Shown here: positions 49,245-61,204 of the stretch, piece after piece
Layout of the letters: each line of letters opens with the position of its first letter
How positions within the stretch are numbered: position 1 is the first letter of the stretch
DNA from: Phyto melanocephala
Lineage: Eukaryota; Arthropoda; Insecta; Diptera; Rhinophoridae
Assembly (NCBI GenBank): GCA_941918925.1
Contig: OW799233.1
Location: 172,340,235 to 172,404,234, forward strand
Reading direction: 5' to 3'
DNA: 64,000 bases
Translations under genes and position numbers: made by a program
The notes under the pieces: generated by a model
Seen by the model: the letters and a program-made list of their open reading frames with translations, nothing else
The model's database searches: none
What the model was told of the DNA's origin: nothing

Positions 49245-49873
49245 GCTTCACCTAAGAAAAAAAAGTCAGCTCGAAGACAAAACGAAGAATAACTTTTACC
49301 CTTATATAGGACTATAACCTCATAAAATCTCTACTGTTTTTTGATTTTTATGGGATTTCATAAGTGACACTACACACTTTTTTAAAATATATTTTTCTTT
49401 GATACAAACAAATCTTTAATCCACTGATTTAATAGTAATAACTCAATAAAAAGAAAAAGCGTTAAAATCTTTGTAATTTCTTTTTTCAAACATCTTAAGA
49501 AAATTTTTTAAATATATTGAATTTCTTTTCACTTCCTTTTAGTTCTTACATTCGTTTCTGTATTTCCTTTTTATTTATTTACATTTGAATGTTACTAAAG
49601 CTAAACTAGTTAAAAATCGTTAGAGGCAAATTTTAACCGCAATTACATTTAACACAACCGCGTCTTTCACACAGCTAGAAGCAGAGACCAAAACAGTTAG
49701 AAGGAATAAAAAACGGAGACCAACATCCAAAAGAAAATAATAGATAGAAATATTGGAAATTAATGGTCGGCCATAACCGACCATATAATACCCTACACCA
49801 TAAACAGGAAAAAATTGTGAAATCTTTTAACTTACTCCTAGTAAAATTTACTTAAATTAAATACGTATGTATG
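49245..49873. other. Gene-free stretch
   Basis: Nothing was recognised. CGGCCATAACCGACCATATA near 49766 is a small inverted motif. Confidence 0.4.
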
Positions 49874-49875
49874 TA

Positions 49876-50795
49876 AAGGGTGTTTCTTTAAGCCCGATAG
49901 AACTTGAAACTGTAAAAAATAACACAAAAAATTAAATTGTAATCAAATTTTTTTTTTTATTCGAAAGATCAATACGTGACATTAACATTTGAAAATGATT
50001 TCGGGCATATGGGCACCGCGGCTGCTCTTGACGAAGCGCATTCTGGACGTCCAATTTTGGGCCACTTTTTCGAGCACTGTTGGCCGTATGTCACGAATAA
50101 CACGAACAATGTTGGCCTGCAAGGCGTCAATTGTTGCTGGTTTATCAGCATAAACCAGTGACTTCACGTAGCCCCACAGGAAATAATCCAGAGGTGTCAA
50201 ATCGCACGACCTTGGAGGCCAATTGACAGGTCCATTTCTCGAAATCAACTTATCGCCAAATTTTGATTTCAATAAGTCGATGGTTGCGTTCGCCGTATGG
50301 CACGTAGCGCCATCCTGTTGAAACCACATCTCCTCCGGATCAATGTCATCCATATTTTCAAACAAAAAATCATTGATCATGGTGCGGTAACGATCTCCAT
50401 TGACCGTAACGCGAGCTCCGGCCTCATTTTTGAAGAAATAAGGTCCGATGATGCCACCAGCGTGAAAACCGCACCAAACGGTGCATTTTTTGGATGTAAT
50501 GGAGTCTGTAGAGTCTCTTGTGGATTGGTCTCGCTCCATATGCGGCAATTTTGCTTATTAACAAACCCGTTAAGCCAAAAATGCGCCTCATCGCTGAACA
50601 CAATTTTGCAATAAAATTGGACGTCCAGAATGCGCTTCGTCAAGAACAGCCGCGGTGCCCATATGCCCGAAATCATTTTCAAATGTTAATGTCACGTATT
50701 GATCTTTCGAATAAAAAAAAAAATTTGATTACAATTTAATTTTTTGTGTTATTTTTTACAATTTCAAGTTCTATCGGGCTTAAAAAAACACCCTT
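49876..50795 (-). mobile_element. DD41D (rosa-like) mariner derivative with 183-bp inverted arms
   Basis: TA at 49874-49875 and 50796-50797 flanks the 920-bp element. Left arm 49876-50058 and right arm 50613-50795 are inverted copies of equal length; I count three substitutions between them, and even the 11-base homopolymer is equal. The left arm contains the last codons and 3' end of the transposase, so the right arm is an inverted copy of coding DNA. Everything N-terminal to the first catalytic motif is replaced by this copy. Confidence 0.92.
49982..50612 (-). pseudogene. DD41D mariner transposase, N-terminal half missing
   Basis: Catalytic motifs on the minus strand: FSDEAHFWLNGF (about 50600; first Asp), WFQQDGATCHT (about 50315; second Asp), and CDLTPLDYFLWGY (third Asp). 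I count 41 residues between the second and third Asp, the DD41D spacing known from rosa-type elements. The protein ends SSRGAHMPEIIFKC. One frame runs 50548-49982. The first motif lies in the other frame, so there is a frameshift near 50490-50500. The DNA-binding N-terminus is absent, so no active enzyme is made. Confidence 0.88.
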
Positions 50796-50799
50796 TATT

Positions 50800-51990
50800 A
50801 AAAATTACGATCTGTACTTTGATTATAAGAATTACATGGACATACAAAGAACGGAAGTCGTTGACGAAATCGTATAATTGGTTGCGGGATTTTTTTTTTT
50901 TACGTTACTTTAAGACATACGGCTACTACCTATTGTAATATGTATAGGGTATAAACAACGAAACAAATTAAATGGGACAGTAAAATTCATGTTAAAAAGT
51001 AAATAATTCCGTATGTAATCAATCATATAAATAACCATCGTTTTATCTGGTTTTCACTCCTCTGTACTTTGTTTTTCCAGCCTGTCTGTCGAGTACCATC
51101 GATTTCTATTCGTAGTGATTGGAGTTCTTACCACCCCACATTTAGATACAAACTTTATAACAGTCACACTCTTCAATCAAGTAAAATATTTGAAAAATAA
51201 ATTTAAAAAAAAACCGCACGAAAGAGATAATAAAAACACAGCTGCTTATACTACTTAATCGTTTTATTTTTCTTTTTCTACACATTTTTAATACGACTTA
51301 AATGCAAATTTTTCTATGTTGATGACGTCTTAGGAAGAAACAAAAAAATATGATGAAATCGATGTGAATTAGGTACAAGTACACACCAGGCAGCCCACCG
51401 TAAAAAGCAATAAAAATTAAGAGCGAAATGATTTCACTTGAAGCCTCTTCTTGTTAATGCTTGTACTTAAAAGATGATGATTTCCTTGTTAATAATAAAT
51501 TTAAAAAAATCAAATCGATTTCAAGATGTTTTCCGCAGAATGGTAATATTGATAAAAAAAAAAATAAAGTTTGTTGCTGTTAATGTTTTGCAGAAAAAGA
51601 AGAGAAACAAAACAAAGTTGACAGAATAGTCTAGATATTGTTGTGGTGGATAACATGGTGCAAACAATAATGCCAGCACTTACTTAAATTGTAGTTTTAA
51701 ATGCGCCCTATTTTGCGGTTCGATGGTATTGTTGAATATTTAAATAGTAGATCACATGTAAAATAACTTTACATAAGAAATATGAAAAAGTCGTTAATCC
51801 ATGAATGGAATATATTTAAGTTTGAAATACGTACATAGAAAAACATCACTCTAGTTAAAAAGACCCACTGGTCTCATAACGCTTCTTTTACGTTCGAATA
51901 CTTACATCTAACGTTTTTTTTTTTTTTTTTTTAACTAGTGTTTATTTCGTGAATGGCAACACTTAGCTCACGTCTGATTTGACAGTTTTA
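50800..51990. other. Gene-free stretch
   Basis: No exon or transposon motif was recognised. Confidence 0.4.
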
Positions 51991-51994
51991 TCCT

Positions 51995-52430
51995 TCCGCT
52001 GAATGAATATGGTTGTGTATACGCTTGAACAACGCTGGCAAATATTGCGACATTACTTTGGCCGATTTTGCCAACAAAAATCATCTTTCAGATGAAGCTC
52101 ATTTTAATCTTGGCGGGTATGAAAACAATCAAAATTGTCGCATTTGGGGCACAGAAAACCCGCACGCATACATTGAAAAGCCGATACACCCAAAACGAGT
52201 CACTATTTGGTGCGGATTTTGGTCCAGAAGCATAATTGGACCATTTTTCTTCGAAAATGAGCAAGGAGTGGCCGTATCCAATGGCGATCGTTATCGGGCC
52301 ATATTGAACGAATTTTTGTTCACAGAAATTGAAGAGGATGATATTGGCACACAGCCGAAGCTACACTTTTTTAATAGCATTTTCAAAAAAAAAAGTTATT
52401 TGGCGGACCCTTTAGTTCTTTAAAAACGGG
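51995..52430 (+). mobile_element. DD41D-type mariner with internal deletions
   Basis: An N-terminal MNMVVYTLEQRWQILRHYF (from 52003) is joined directly, out of frame, to LSDEAHFNLGGYENNQNCRI (about 52090). Then come IHPKRVTIWCGFW, IIGPFFFENEQGVAV and NEFLFTEIEEDDIG. The next bases resume at an HTAEATLF-like point, so a few codons holding the second catalytic Asp are deleted. The third catalytic region is not found. Upstream is an oligo-T run at about 51916. TIRs were not defined. Confidence 0.75.
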
Positions 52431-52439
52431 TAAACAATG

Positions 52440-53400
52440 ATTTATTTCACATAAATAGCTTTACCATTTTTAACGAAAATCTTTTTTTAAGTGTTTTCAA
52501 GCAATTAATTACGAATGGTGTTATTTTAGCCTCATATTGTATTGGCTATAGTTTTGAAAAAAGTAATAAGCAATGACTAAGAGGATACTTAGGTGGAAAC
52601 CACTAGATCACTTAAATGAGTTCGACTCACTGACGACGTCTATTTTTTAGCGCACATCATCTGATTTTTACGTTTAATCTGTGCAAAGTATAAAATATTT
52701 GTTATAAAGCTATAGAAATTCTTTTAAAGAAAATTCAACAAATTCAATGGAATTACCAAAATTTTTGTTCTATTGATTTACAAATGGCATTTAATTTTAA
52801 AGAATAGCTTCTGCCATATGATCTTCGCACTGCGAGTTTTAAACGCCACTCTGGCAGTACAATTTTTCACTACTTTTTTAGGCATACTCGATCTTTTTTG
52901 GTCAATAGTACTTTACCCCACAAAAAAGTCCAAATGTGTATACTTAATCACACGAACGAGGTGGCCAATTCACAGATATATTTCTTTAGATAATTTCGTT
53001 ACTAAACGTTTGGCACAACAAAGTAAAAGTTTCACGTCCTGTTTTTTATGCTATGCCATCTTAATTTAACTATTTTTCTCTAAAAATAAGGAATAAAAAA
53101 TAACAAATCACGACTACAAGTTGCTTAAACAGGCGTATGATTGAAATTCGAGTCCTCTAACTGGTGTCTATAGCGGTAATGGCATTCTCTGTGTGCACGA
53201 TACGGATTAGAGTCAGATAAATATTATTCCAAAGAGTGAATGCAGTCACGAAATGATCCACAGCATTGTGTAGTGTCTGCTCAATTGGACAATTATATGC
53301 ACCGTAAACTTGACGAAGTGCTCAAAAGTTTGACAGACAGAGCGCAAAATTTTAAGATAAATTTTAAACTTTGTAAACGTTGTTCCGAAGTAAGCTTTGG
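52440..53400. other. Gene-free stretch
   Basis: The 98-codon plus frame at 52773 shows no recognisable domain. Nothing else was seen. Confidence 0.35.
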
Positions 53401-54015
53401 ATGGTGATTTAACTCTTTTGAAAATTTTTGGGAATGAATTAACACAATCGCCTAAGAGCTTTCTGAGGTATGAAGAAAAACACACGGGTGCCTCTGTTTT
53501 TTCTCATATTTTTTTTAGCAATAGGCTAATTTGTAAACACGTTTGTTACTAATTATTGACGTGTATATCCCTAGAGATAAATTTCGAACAAATCGATCTC
53601 TAATCAGCAAAGTTATCTTAAGTTATATTAGAAACAATTTTATTATTTTTTAAATATAACAAGTTTTTCAAGCTGCTTAATAACTTTTAAACATGAGTTT
53701 GGCATTAAGCTACAAAGCGTAGCCCGCAAAATTTTTCTTTTATAAGCTAACAAATCAGGTTTAAATTAACAATACAACTGGTACCGTTTTTTTTTCGTAA
53801 AATTTAAAAACGAAAAAAAATGTTTTTAGCTTCTAGATAAGCAAGATGGTCAACTATGATATCAAATTAAAAGGCGTGAGTACAACAATTTAATACACTA
53901 TAACAACTTTTAAATCAATCAACCAATCAATTAAACAGCCACTACAGAATGGCGTAAAACAAATTTATATATGGGTCACATCTACTTAAAATTTATTCCC
54001 TCCAACCCCAACAAT
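53400..54015. repeat. Dispersed non-coding repeat (CACGACTGCCTCT family), copy 3
   Basis: It contains TGAAAATTTTTGGGAATGAAT and AACACACGGGTGCCTCTGTT, and later a block ending GGCCACTACAGAATGG-like sequence comparable to 31780-31800. It directly precedes MULE copy 2. Confidence 0.45.
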
Positions 54016-54027
54016 GTATCAAGAGAA

Positions 54028-55353
54028 GGCTCCACGAAAAGCCCCCCAATGAAATAACGCCCAAACGAGAAATGAAATATTCTCCAAATTTTTTTCATAG
54101 ATTTTTGGGTGTTATTTCATATGAAATAACTCCCAATTTTTTTGGGCCGTTTTTCATTTTTTTGATAATTATTTCATTTCTCATTTGGGGTTTTCAATTT
54201 ATGAAATAATCTCCAATGAAATAACACCCAACAAATTCTTAAAATTTGGGGCTTGTTTCATAGCGTGTATAGTTTGGGTGATATTTCATTTTGTATTCGG
54301 GGGTTATTTCATTTTTAAAGCTGTTGGTATTTGGAGGTGTTTGTAAATAGATTATATAAAAATAGGCCTTTTATACGAAAACTTTTACCCTGTGAATATA
54401 TTACAATATCTTTTCAAATATATAAATGATAACGTTCTGGATTTGGATGGCGCGACCTTCGTGACAGACTACGAAATTAGTCTACAAACGGTTGTTGGTT
54501 CCATGGTGCCAAGCAGTGAGGAGCTACATAATAACAGAGTCCAACCAACTGGCAGCATTTATACATTAAACGTATATTTTCTCCATCTTGATTTCATGAG
54601 CAACCATTTTGTTTTTTTTTACCATTTCTCACGTATAATGTATTAAGTTTATTATTTATGTATGAACATGAAAATAATTTTTTGGTAGTTGGGTTGCAAA
54701 AATAAATATATTGGAAATATTAAACAATTCTTTGTCCATACTTTCTTACATCTCCATTACAGAAAATTACTGCCTTCTTTACAATATTGTAACTATAATA
54801 ACGTCTCCCATGAGTTGGATTTTCAAGCCATTCGAAAGCTTTAGGATAGCTCGTTGGTGGCTGATCTGAAATTGCTTCCATTGTATAAGGGAAAATAACT
54901 GCACTGGACTTAGTCCATTTACAGAACCAAAAGTAATCACTATTAAACGAGCTTTGTATGTTCTTTCACCAAAAAAAATGATTATGAATGCTGGCACACT
55001 TTCGAAGTTGCATATATCCTTATTATGAAGAAGACGCCTGCGGGCCTCCACACGATTCCTTTCAATAATTTTGCGATTTTGCTGTTAATCCATATTGACT
55101 TCATGAAATCCTTAGTGAAATTGACTCTTTTATGAATTTCGGGCATAATTTCATTTTTGTTGCTGATGGGGTTTATTTCATTGGGGGTTATTTTATTTTC
55201 ATCATTGGGAGTTATTTCAATGGGGGGGTGGGGGTTATTCTTTTCGTGGAGCATTTATTTCATTTATTTTTCGATGTTATTTCATTTACTGTTTTTGGGT
55301 GTTATTTCCAATTTTTTGGGGTTTACTTCATTGGGGATTGTTTCCTTGGCTTA
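54028..55353 (+). mobile_element. Mutator-like element (MULE), copy 2, right end lost
   Basis: The left end GGCTCCACGAAAAG matches copy 1. The interior follows copy 1 nearly base for base (FVTDYEISL at about 54463, then a deletion removing the GCWFHF motif). The right side keeps GTTTTTGGGTGTTATTTCC but stops about 30 bp short of the terminal repeat. It also shows an extra CTTTTCGTGGAGCA near 55240, an internal copy of the end. It is inactive. Confidence 0.8.
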
Positions 55354-55359
55354 ATCAGT

Positions 55360-56217
55360 AAATCACCATGAAAAAGATAAAAGCCAAGATGGCGTTCATA
55401 ATAAAATGGCGGATATATGAATCAAATATAGTAAACACGGCTCCGTCCACTCAACCTAAATGCCCGTCCCTGCAATGGCCTACTATGTAAAAATTCAAAA
55501 AGAAATATAGCGTAGGAAATAAAAAATCATAATGACATATAGCATTAAATTTTAAATTTAAGCTAAGCTACGATGTGGTCATAATATCTATGTACATGAT
55601 GCTGAAGGGTATCGTCAGATTACGCAAGGCCAAATTTATCAATCTTACTTGTTTTATAACCACATTTGTATATTTATAATTTAGTTAGTGTTACTTTGAC
55701 TGTCTTCCATGTATGTATGGTAGATGCTATGCCCACTTAAAATATCAAAACCATGTGTTTTAGTATGATTATCAGCCTATGTTGACCTATGTTGAGTCGT
55801 ACAAAATGTCATATAATGATACAAAAATTTTATTTTTCTATACTGCTTCTAGGTCAGTTTTTCAAGCTTCTTTTTAATAAATACAAAATATATTGTCGTG
55901 TTTCTAACTTTGTAAATTTAGCAACTTTATTTTAAATAAAAATAAAATATTACACTAACAATTAAATTGTGGTTGTAAAGCTTTTAGAAACACTGTGGTT
56001 TTCAATTTGTAAAATTTCTCTTTTAATTTAATGTGTTTTATTTATGCTGCTGGTCATCTCTAGTATTCCATTTATTGTTGCACAATGTTAGGAAATTTTA
56101 AATAAAATAATATATACAAAGAACCTAAACAAAATTTTTTATGCTTTAAACAGAAAGAAATATTATTGGAGCGATATTTGAATTAGTAACTTTTAGATAA
56201 TCCTTTGCGAGTTATAA
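55360..56217. other. Gene-free stretch
   Basis: Nothing was recognised. Confidence 0.35.
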
Positions 56218-56219
56218 TA

Positions 56220-56929
56220 CAGTCAAATCCCGATAATTCGTAATCGCAAGGGACCGGCAATTTCTTACGAATTGTAGGGGTTTTCGATTTAGCGGGGTTT
56301 CGATTTAACGGGGTTAAAATAAAATAAATACGAATTAACAGGATCTTTCAAGTTATTTACTAAAATGATAAAGAGAAGCATAAAAAACAATTGTTAAAAA
56401 AAAATACAAAATAAATAATATAAATACATAAAATAAAAAAGTAAATTTATTTACTTAGCGTAAAATATGTGTAATTTAATTAGCAAACAAAAAACAATAA
56501 AATATAAATAAAATTGACAAATTCGAATGCTGTCCGAGGTATTTTCTATTTTTATTAAGGAATTAAAAATTTCTTCGTCAACATTATGATTGGAGACATA
56601 AAATCTAAATTTATTAATTGTCAATTTTGCATCTTTATTCGTCATTAAGGGAACTTCGTTGTTGCCATCATTGTCGTCGTCATCACTTTCTATGTTGTCA
56701 GCTTTTAGCATTATTTCCATGTTTCTGCTGTTTTTATTACGAAAGATAAGTGGTAGTTAGCAAACAATTACGATTTATAATAGGTAAAGAAGATTTTTAC
56801 GAATTAGCGAGGGGAGCAAAATGTATGAAAATATTACGAATTAACGAGATTTTTTCAAGGGACCGACAGTTTATTACGAATTATCGGGAATTACGATTTA
56901 TCGGGGTACGAATTATCGGGATTTGACTG
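56220..56929 (-). mobile_element. pogo/Tigger-like element, deletion derivative
   Basis: The ends are CAGTCAAATCCCGATAATTCG at the left and its exact complement at the right, with TA at 56218-56219 and 56930-56931. Further copies of the motif ACGAATTA / TCGGGG lie just inside both ends (right: 56890-56915; left: 56270-56310). The core holds only the C-terminal end of a transposase on the minus strand. At 710 bp it is a non-autonomous copy. Confidence 0.85.
56451..56720 (-). pseudogene. pogo/Tigger transposase C-terminal fragment
   Basis: It reads NIESDDDDNDGNNEVPLMTN, KDAKLTINKFRFYVSNHNVD, EEIFNSLIKIE. An acidic linker followed by this helical segment is the usual C-terminus of Tigger/jerky-like proteins (acidic run, an alternating Leu/Phe helix, then a short EIF..L.KIE motif). 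The DDE domain is missing. Confidence 0.6.
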
Positions 56930-56931
56930 TA

Positions 56932-58605
56932 GTTTAATCATAAAACGGTGCAAGATATATAAGTTAGTCAAGCTAGATGTCAGCCAAAATTTCTCATTAG
57001 AAAAATATAATCTGCAAAATAAGAGGTACATAATTGAGACAGTTATTAAAGAAACGAAATATATTTGCAACATCAATCCTAAATCGCTCCATAACAAAGT
57101 CAGTAGAGATAATTTTTTTAATCTCTGTATACTTTTATTATATTTTTTATTTATCTTTTGCAATCAAGTTTCTTTATATATTTCTACAGATTAAAAGAAA
57201 CAAAAAATTTCAGTGTACTTGTTAGTTTGTGGTTTTGTGTTTCTTCTTTTTTTTTTTTTTTTTGTTTTACTCTGTCAGTTAAAACTGCCTTTCGCAATAA
57301 AACAGTAATAACAGCAACAAACAATAATAAAATCGAATATACACTCTATCACATTTACTCAAATATTGCTACATACACAGAAATGTAGGCAGTGCAAGAC
57401 ACACAAATACATCAACAATTTAGATGTACAAGTTGATAAAATTGTAAAAAATAATTCCTTCCTCCCAGCTTTCTAGATGTTCAAACTCACAGTACTCGTA
57501 TAAACCAACAAACGATAAATGAATTGTTTACAACACACACGTACAAATATACTAATACCATGACAAATACTTTATAAGAAAAATCCCATATACAAAAACG
57601 ACAGAAAAAAAAAGAATGAATTAAAATTTTTTAGATTTTCAATTTTTTAAGGCAAATTTTTTTATATAGAGTATTTCCTAAACAGCTGCCGAAGTACGTG
57701 TTTGTGTGTGTTTTTATGCAAATATACAAATGTGTGAGTGTGCGTGCCAGTAAACAGAATTCATTTCTCAATCATCGTTATTTCAAAATTGACAAACAAC
57801 ATAAAACAGCTTAAATGTAAATCGTCAAAGTGTTCCTTTTCAAGCCCTACAGCAAAAATTACATGCAAATAAATACACAAATAAGTTTGTCGGCTATTGT
57901 GATTGTATTTTTATCTGAATTACTGACTTTAAGATAATGTAATATTTAAGCGGGTTTTATTATTAAAATACACAAGGCAACAAAATTTTAAAAATTTAAT
58001 ATGCTTTTAAAACCACTATGCAATATTGATGTGTTGTGGTTGCAGTAGTACAAAAATCGTCCAAATTTTAAATTCTATGGAGAGGTTTTTTTTCAATTTT
58101 TTTTTTTTAATTCAAGATTTTTCTAGACGCTGCTTTACATAATCAATAATAACTCGAAAGCGGTTGGTCCGATATTCTTAAAATAAACTTTGAAAATTTT
58201 AAATTTACATAGCCTTTAATCCGTTTATATATTGCCTTTTAATCGGATGAGTAGTTTCGGAGTTATAATAAAAAATTAAAGAAAAAAATATATTTTTTAC
58301 GTCAAAATAGCAATTTTTTGTTTTCAAAAAATCATTAAAAATCAAAATCGAAAAACTTGTTCAAATTTATTACTTTATCACAAAGCCACATATAATAGCA
58401 ACAAAAAAAGATATCGATCATAAAAATCGGTTGATTCCTTTCGAATTTATTCACAATTAAGTAATCTCGCTCATTTTCACAAAATTTAAGTTTTTGTTTG
58501 ATATAAGTACATTAAATTGAATAATTTATGATCTTCTCCTAGAAAAATTGTTTGAAAAAAATCTTTTGGACATGTTAGTGATTCTCAAAATTAAAAAAAA
58601 AAAAA
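56932..58605. other. Gene-free stretch
   Basis: No exon was recognised. A long T run lies at about 57247-57262. The segment 58120-58300 (AGCGGTTGGTCCGATATTC and onward) has the look of an old repeat but has no partner in this window. Confidence 0.35.
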
Positions 58606-58850
58606 TAAGTAAGAGCACTATATTCGGCTGTGCCGAATCTTTTATACCCGGCACAAATTTGATGTACTTTTATAGTACAGAATTTATTATTTTGTTATTA
58701 ACAGTAATCGCTATAGAACGATCTCTTTATACTAAAATATGTCTCACTTTTTCGGTATAACTTTGATATGATAGTAAAATATTTTCGTTAATTCAGTCTT
58801 TCAATGAAAGTGGGCGTTAAAGTAGGCGTGTCAATATAGCCTCTGTTGAC
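58606..58850 (+). repeat. Dispersed repeat family, copy C (5' part only)
   Basis: It opens AAGTAAGAGCACTATATTCGG with the TTCGGCTGTGCCGAA hairpin and TTTATACCCGGCACAAATTT. It follows copy B through GATATGATAGTAAAATATTT and AATGAAAGTGGGCGTTAAAG, then breaks off. Confidence 0.7.
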
Positions 58851-59220
58851 CTGTGATATTAACGAGCATAAACAGTACCACAAAGCAAATATTTTTTTGT
58901 ATCAAGGATTTTCAATTCTAGCACTAAATATTTCTTTTTAAAAACGTCAAATTAACAAAACTTAAACCTGAGCACATAATACTTACTGCATTCACAAGGT
59001 GTTCTAACATGTCATATTGTCAAAATGTTTTAAGATTTCACAATAGTATAAAACAAATGTTGTTGCTTTTTAAGTAAAAACTGTCCGAAAATATTTTTAC
59101 TGTGTGTGGTATGTTTATTGTATTGTCATAATCATTCTGCGGCGAGCTGTCTGTTATATTTGTAAGCCGTCCCCTCTGATAACCGTTAAAAAAATCTGTT
59201 AGCAAAATCGGCGATTAAAA

Positions 59221-59690
59221 TTTAATATATTCATAGCTGTTTAGTAATGATTACTAATCGTAATAATTAGTAATTAGATTATTTCTTTCTTTTCTTTTCT
59301 TTATTTTGAAAATTGAAGTAATGATTATGTTACGATTATTTTCAGATTCGTACGACAAATTATTTATTACGATTATAGATAATCCAAAAATAATCAAGAT
59401 TAATATAAAATTATGAGAAAGTAATCAAAAATAATAAGAAGTAATGAAAAAATAATATAATTACTTTCAAGGATTATTTTCGATTACTTTTGATTATTAT
59501 TTTTTGGATTACTTTTGATTATTTTTTATTATTTTCTCGTAATCCTAAATAATCTTGATTACTTTAGATTATTTGTAATCGTAATTAATTAACAGTCGGG
59601 AATTGTTCAAAAAGAATTATGTAATCAATACCATTCCTTTCAAAATCTAATCTAATTGATAACTAATTGGAATTAAAATTTAACAGATCT
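59221..59690. repeat. AT-rich long inverted repeat centred near 59460
   Basis: The left arm (about 59363-59460) is made of AATAATCAAGATT, AAAGTAATCAAAAATAATAA and similar. The right arm (about 59465-59580) is its complement in order (TTTTGATTATTATTTTTTGG, AATCTTGATTACTTTAGATT). Within each arm the unit GATTACTTTTGATTATT repeats. The outer flanks carry TAATGATTACTAATCG. It could fold into a very long hairpin. Confidence 0.7.
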
Positions 59691-59736
59691 GAATATATTA
59701 CACTTAGTTATGAAGTGTCATTCACAATAGTCATAT

Positions 59737-59863
59737 TCGCCTGTGTTCTACATTCCGAGTGAAAGTAAATCACTCGGAATTGCCATGAAAATGTTATAAA
59801 CAATTATACTACAATGGCAATTCCGAGTGATTTAATTTTACTCGGAATGCAGAACACAGGCGA
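59737..59863. mobile_element. 127-bp double-hairpin MITE
   Basis: The outer arms of about 50 bp are inverted copies (TCGCCTGTGTTCTACATTCC against TCGCCTGTGTTCTGCATTCC, few mismatches). Within each arm ATTCCGAGTGA pairs with TCACTCGGAAT to form its own smaller hairpin. The central loop is about 27 bp. It is non-coding. A short ATT is present on both sides and could be the target duplication, but this is uncertain. Confidence 0.8.
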
Positions 59864-60369
59864 TTATTTTATTTTATTATTTTAGAATCTTTGAACTCCT
59901 CCTGAATATAGTAACTGAGTCTATTGAACATGACTTGTTAAACCATATCAACTACAAAATCATCTGTCCTAAAAAACTAGTGTTGCCAATATTAAATTCT
60001 ACTATAAAAGAGTTAAAAAATGTCTCACCCGATTTCATAATTCATAAAGAAATATATTTCTGAATTTATATGTATACCTTCCTGAAGGGAACATAAATTT
60101 CGGCGCAACTGCGATGTTGTTTGTCATAGAGTATAAAAAATATTTTTATTTTTTTTGTTACTGCCTTTGATTCCCTCCAAAAAAGTGTAAAAAATCATAG
60201 ATTTTGTATCTTCAATTTACATTGCAATAAAAATACATGAACAAAACTTAAACTAAAAAACACACTTTTGCAGAGAAAACTTGTTCAGAAAGATATTTGA
60301 TGCCATAATAAATAAAATCGATTTAAGAATTGTATGTAGTGTAAAGAAATTAATGTACATCTGTGCTGA

Positions 60370-61200
60370 ATTTAATACAAGATGGGCCATCCTTCGGCTT
60401 AAATTTGAACTAGCGGTTATTTCGAATCTGGCAATTCTTATGTCTGTCTATTCTGTCACAAAAGTCAGTATTTTATCTCCGCCAAACGAAATAACTTAGT
60501 TTTCGCTTGAGCAATATTAGGATTTATAGGAAATTTATTTTCAAAACAAAAACTAATGGTCGAAAATTGCACGTAAATGCAGTACAAAACCAATCATCTC
60601 TTCGACTGAAGCTTATTTTTATCTTGACCGACACGTTAAAAGGGAAAACGTATTTTGGGATCAGAAAACTCAAACGTTGTCATACAGAAGCCAATGCCCC
60701 CAATACGAAGGACTTTTTAACGGCCTGTGGAGCGAAGGCATCATCAGCCCATATTTCTTTAAAAATGAGGACGGCGCAACCATTACGGCGCGATCTCCCA
60801 CCATAATAATCGACTTCGTTGTGCCCGCGTGTCATAGTAATAATGTGAACGATGTTTTGTTTAGTTTGGATGGTTCAACTTGCAACACATCTCATGCCAC
60901 AATCGCTTTATTGCATACACCGTTTTATAGTCGTTTAATTAGTTAAAATGGTGATGTTAATTGACCGCCAAGAACCTGCAATTTTAAACCATTGGACTAT
61001 TTTCTGTGAGGCGGCGTTAAGGACAAGTGTAATGCGGACAAACCAGAGACATTTGAGCATTCGAAGGCCAACATTCGTAATACCATTAGAGAAAATTTGT
61101 CCGATCGAATGGAATGGAAAAGCGGGACAATAGCACATGTATCGAAGGTTTTGCACACGAGCAATTTAAAACTTCTGAGATAATTTGAAGCACTGAATAA
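60370..61200 (+). mobile_element. Mariner-type transposon remnant (same family as 17024)
   Basis: Starts GGGCCATCCTTCGGC and shares GCGGTTATTTCGAATCTGGC with the 17-kb copy. The order of pieces matches: an IISPYFFKNEDGATITA frame (about 60740), then a LFSLDGSTCNTSHATIALL frame (about 60860) where an Asp-containing QQDGATCHT-like motif is degenerate. A SxNGDVN-PP-like stretch follows at about 60950. Frames are broken throughout. Confidence 0.7.
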
Positions 61201-61204
61201 AACA

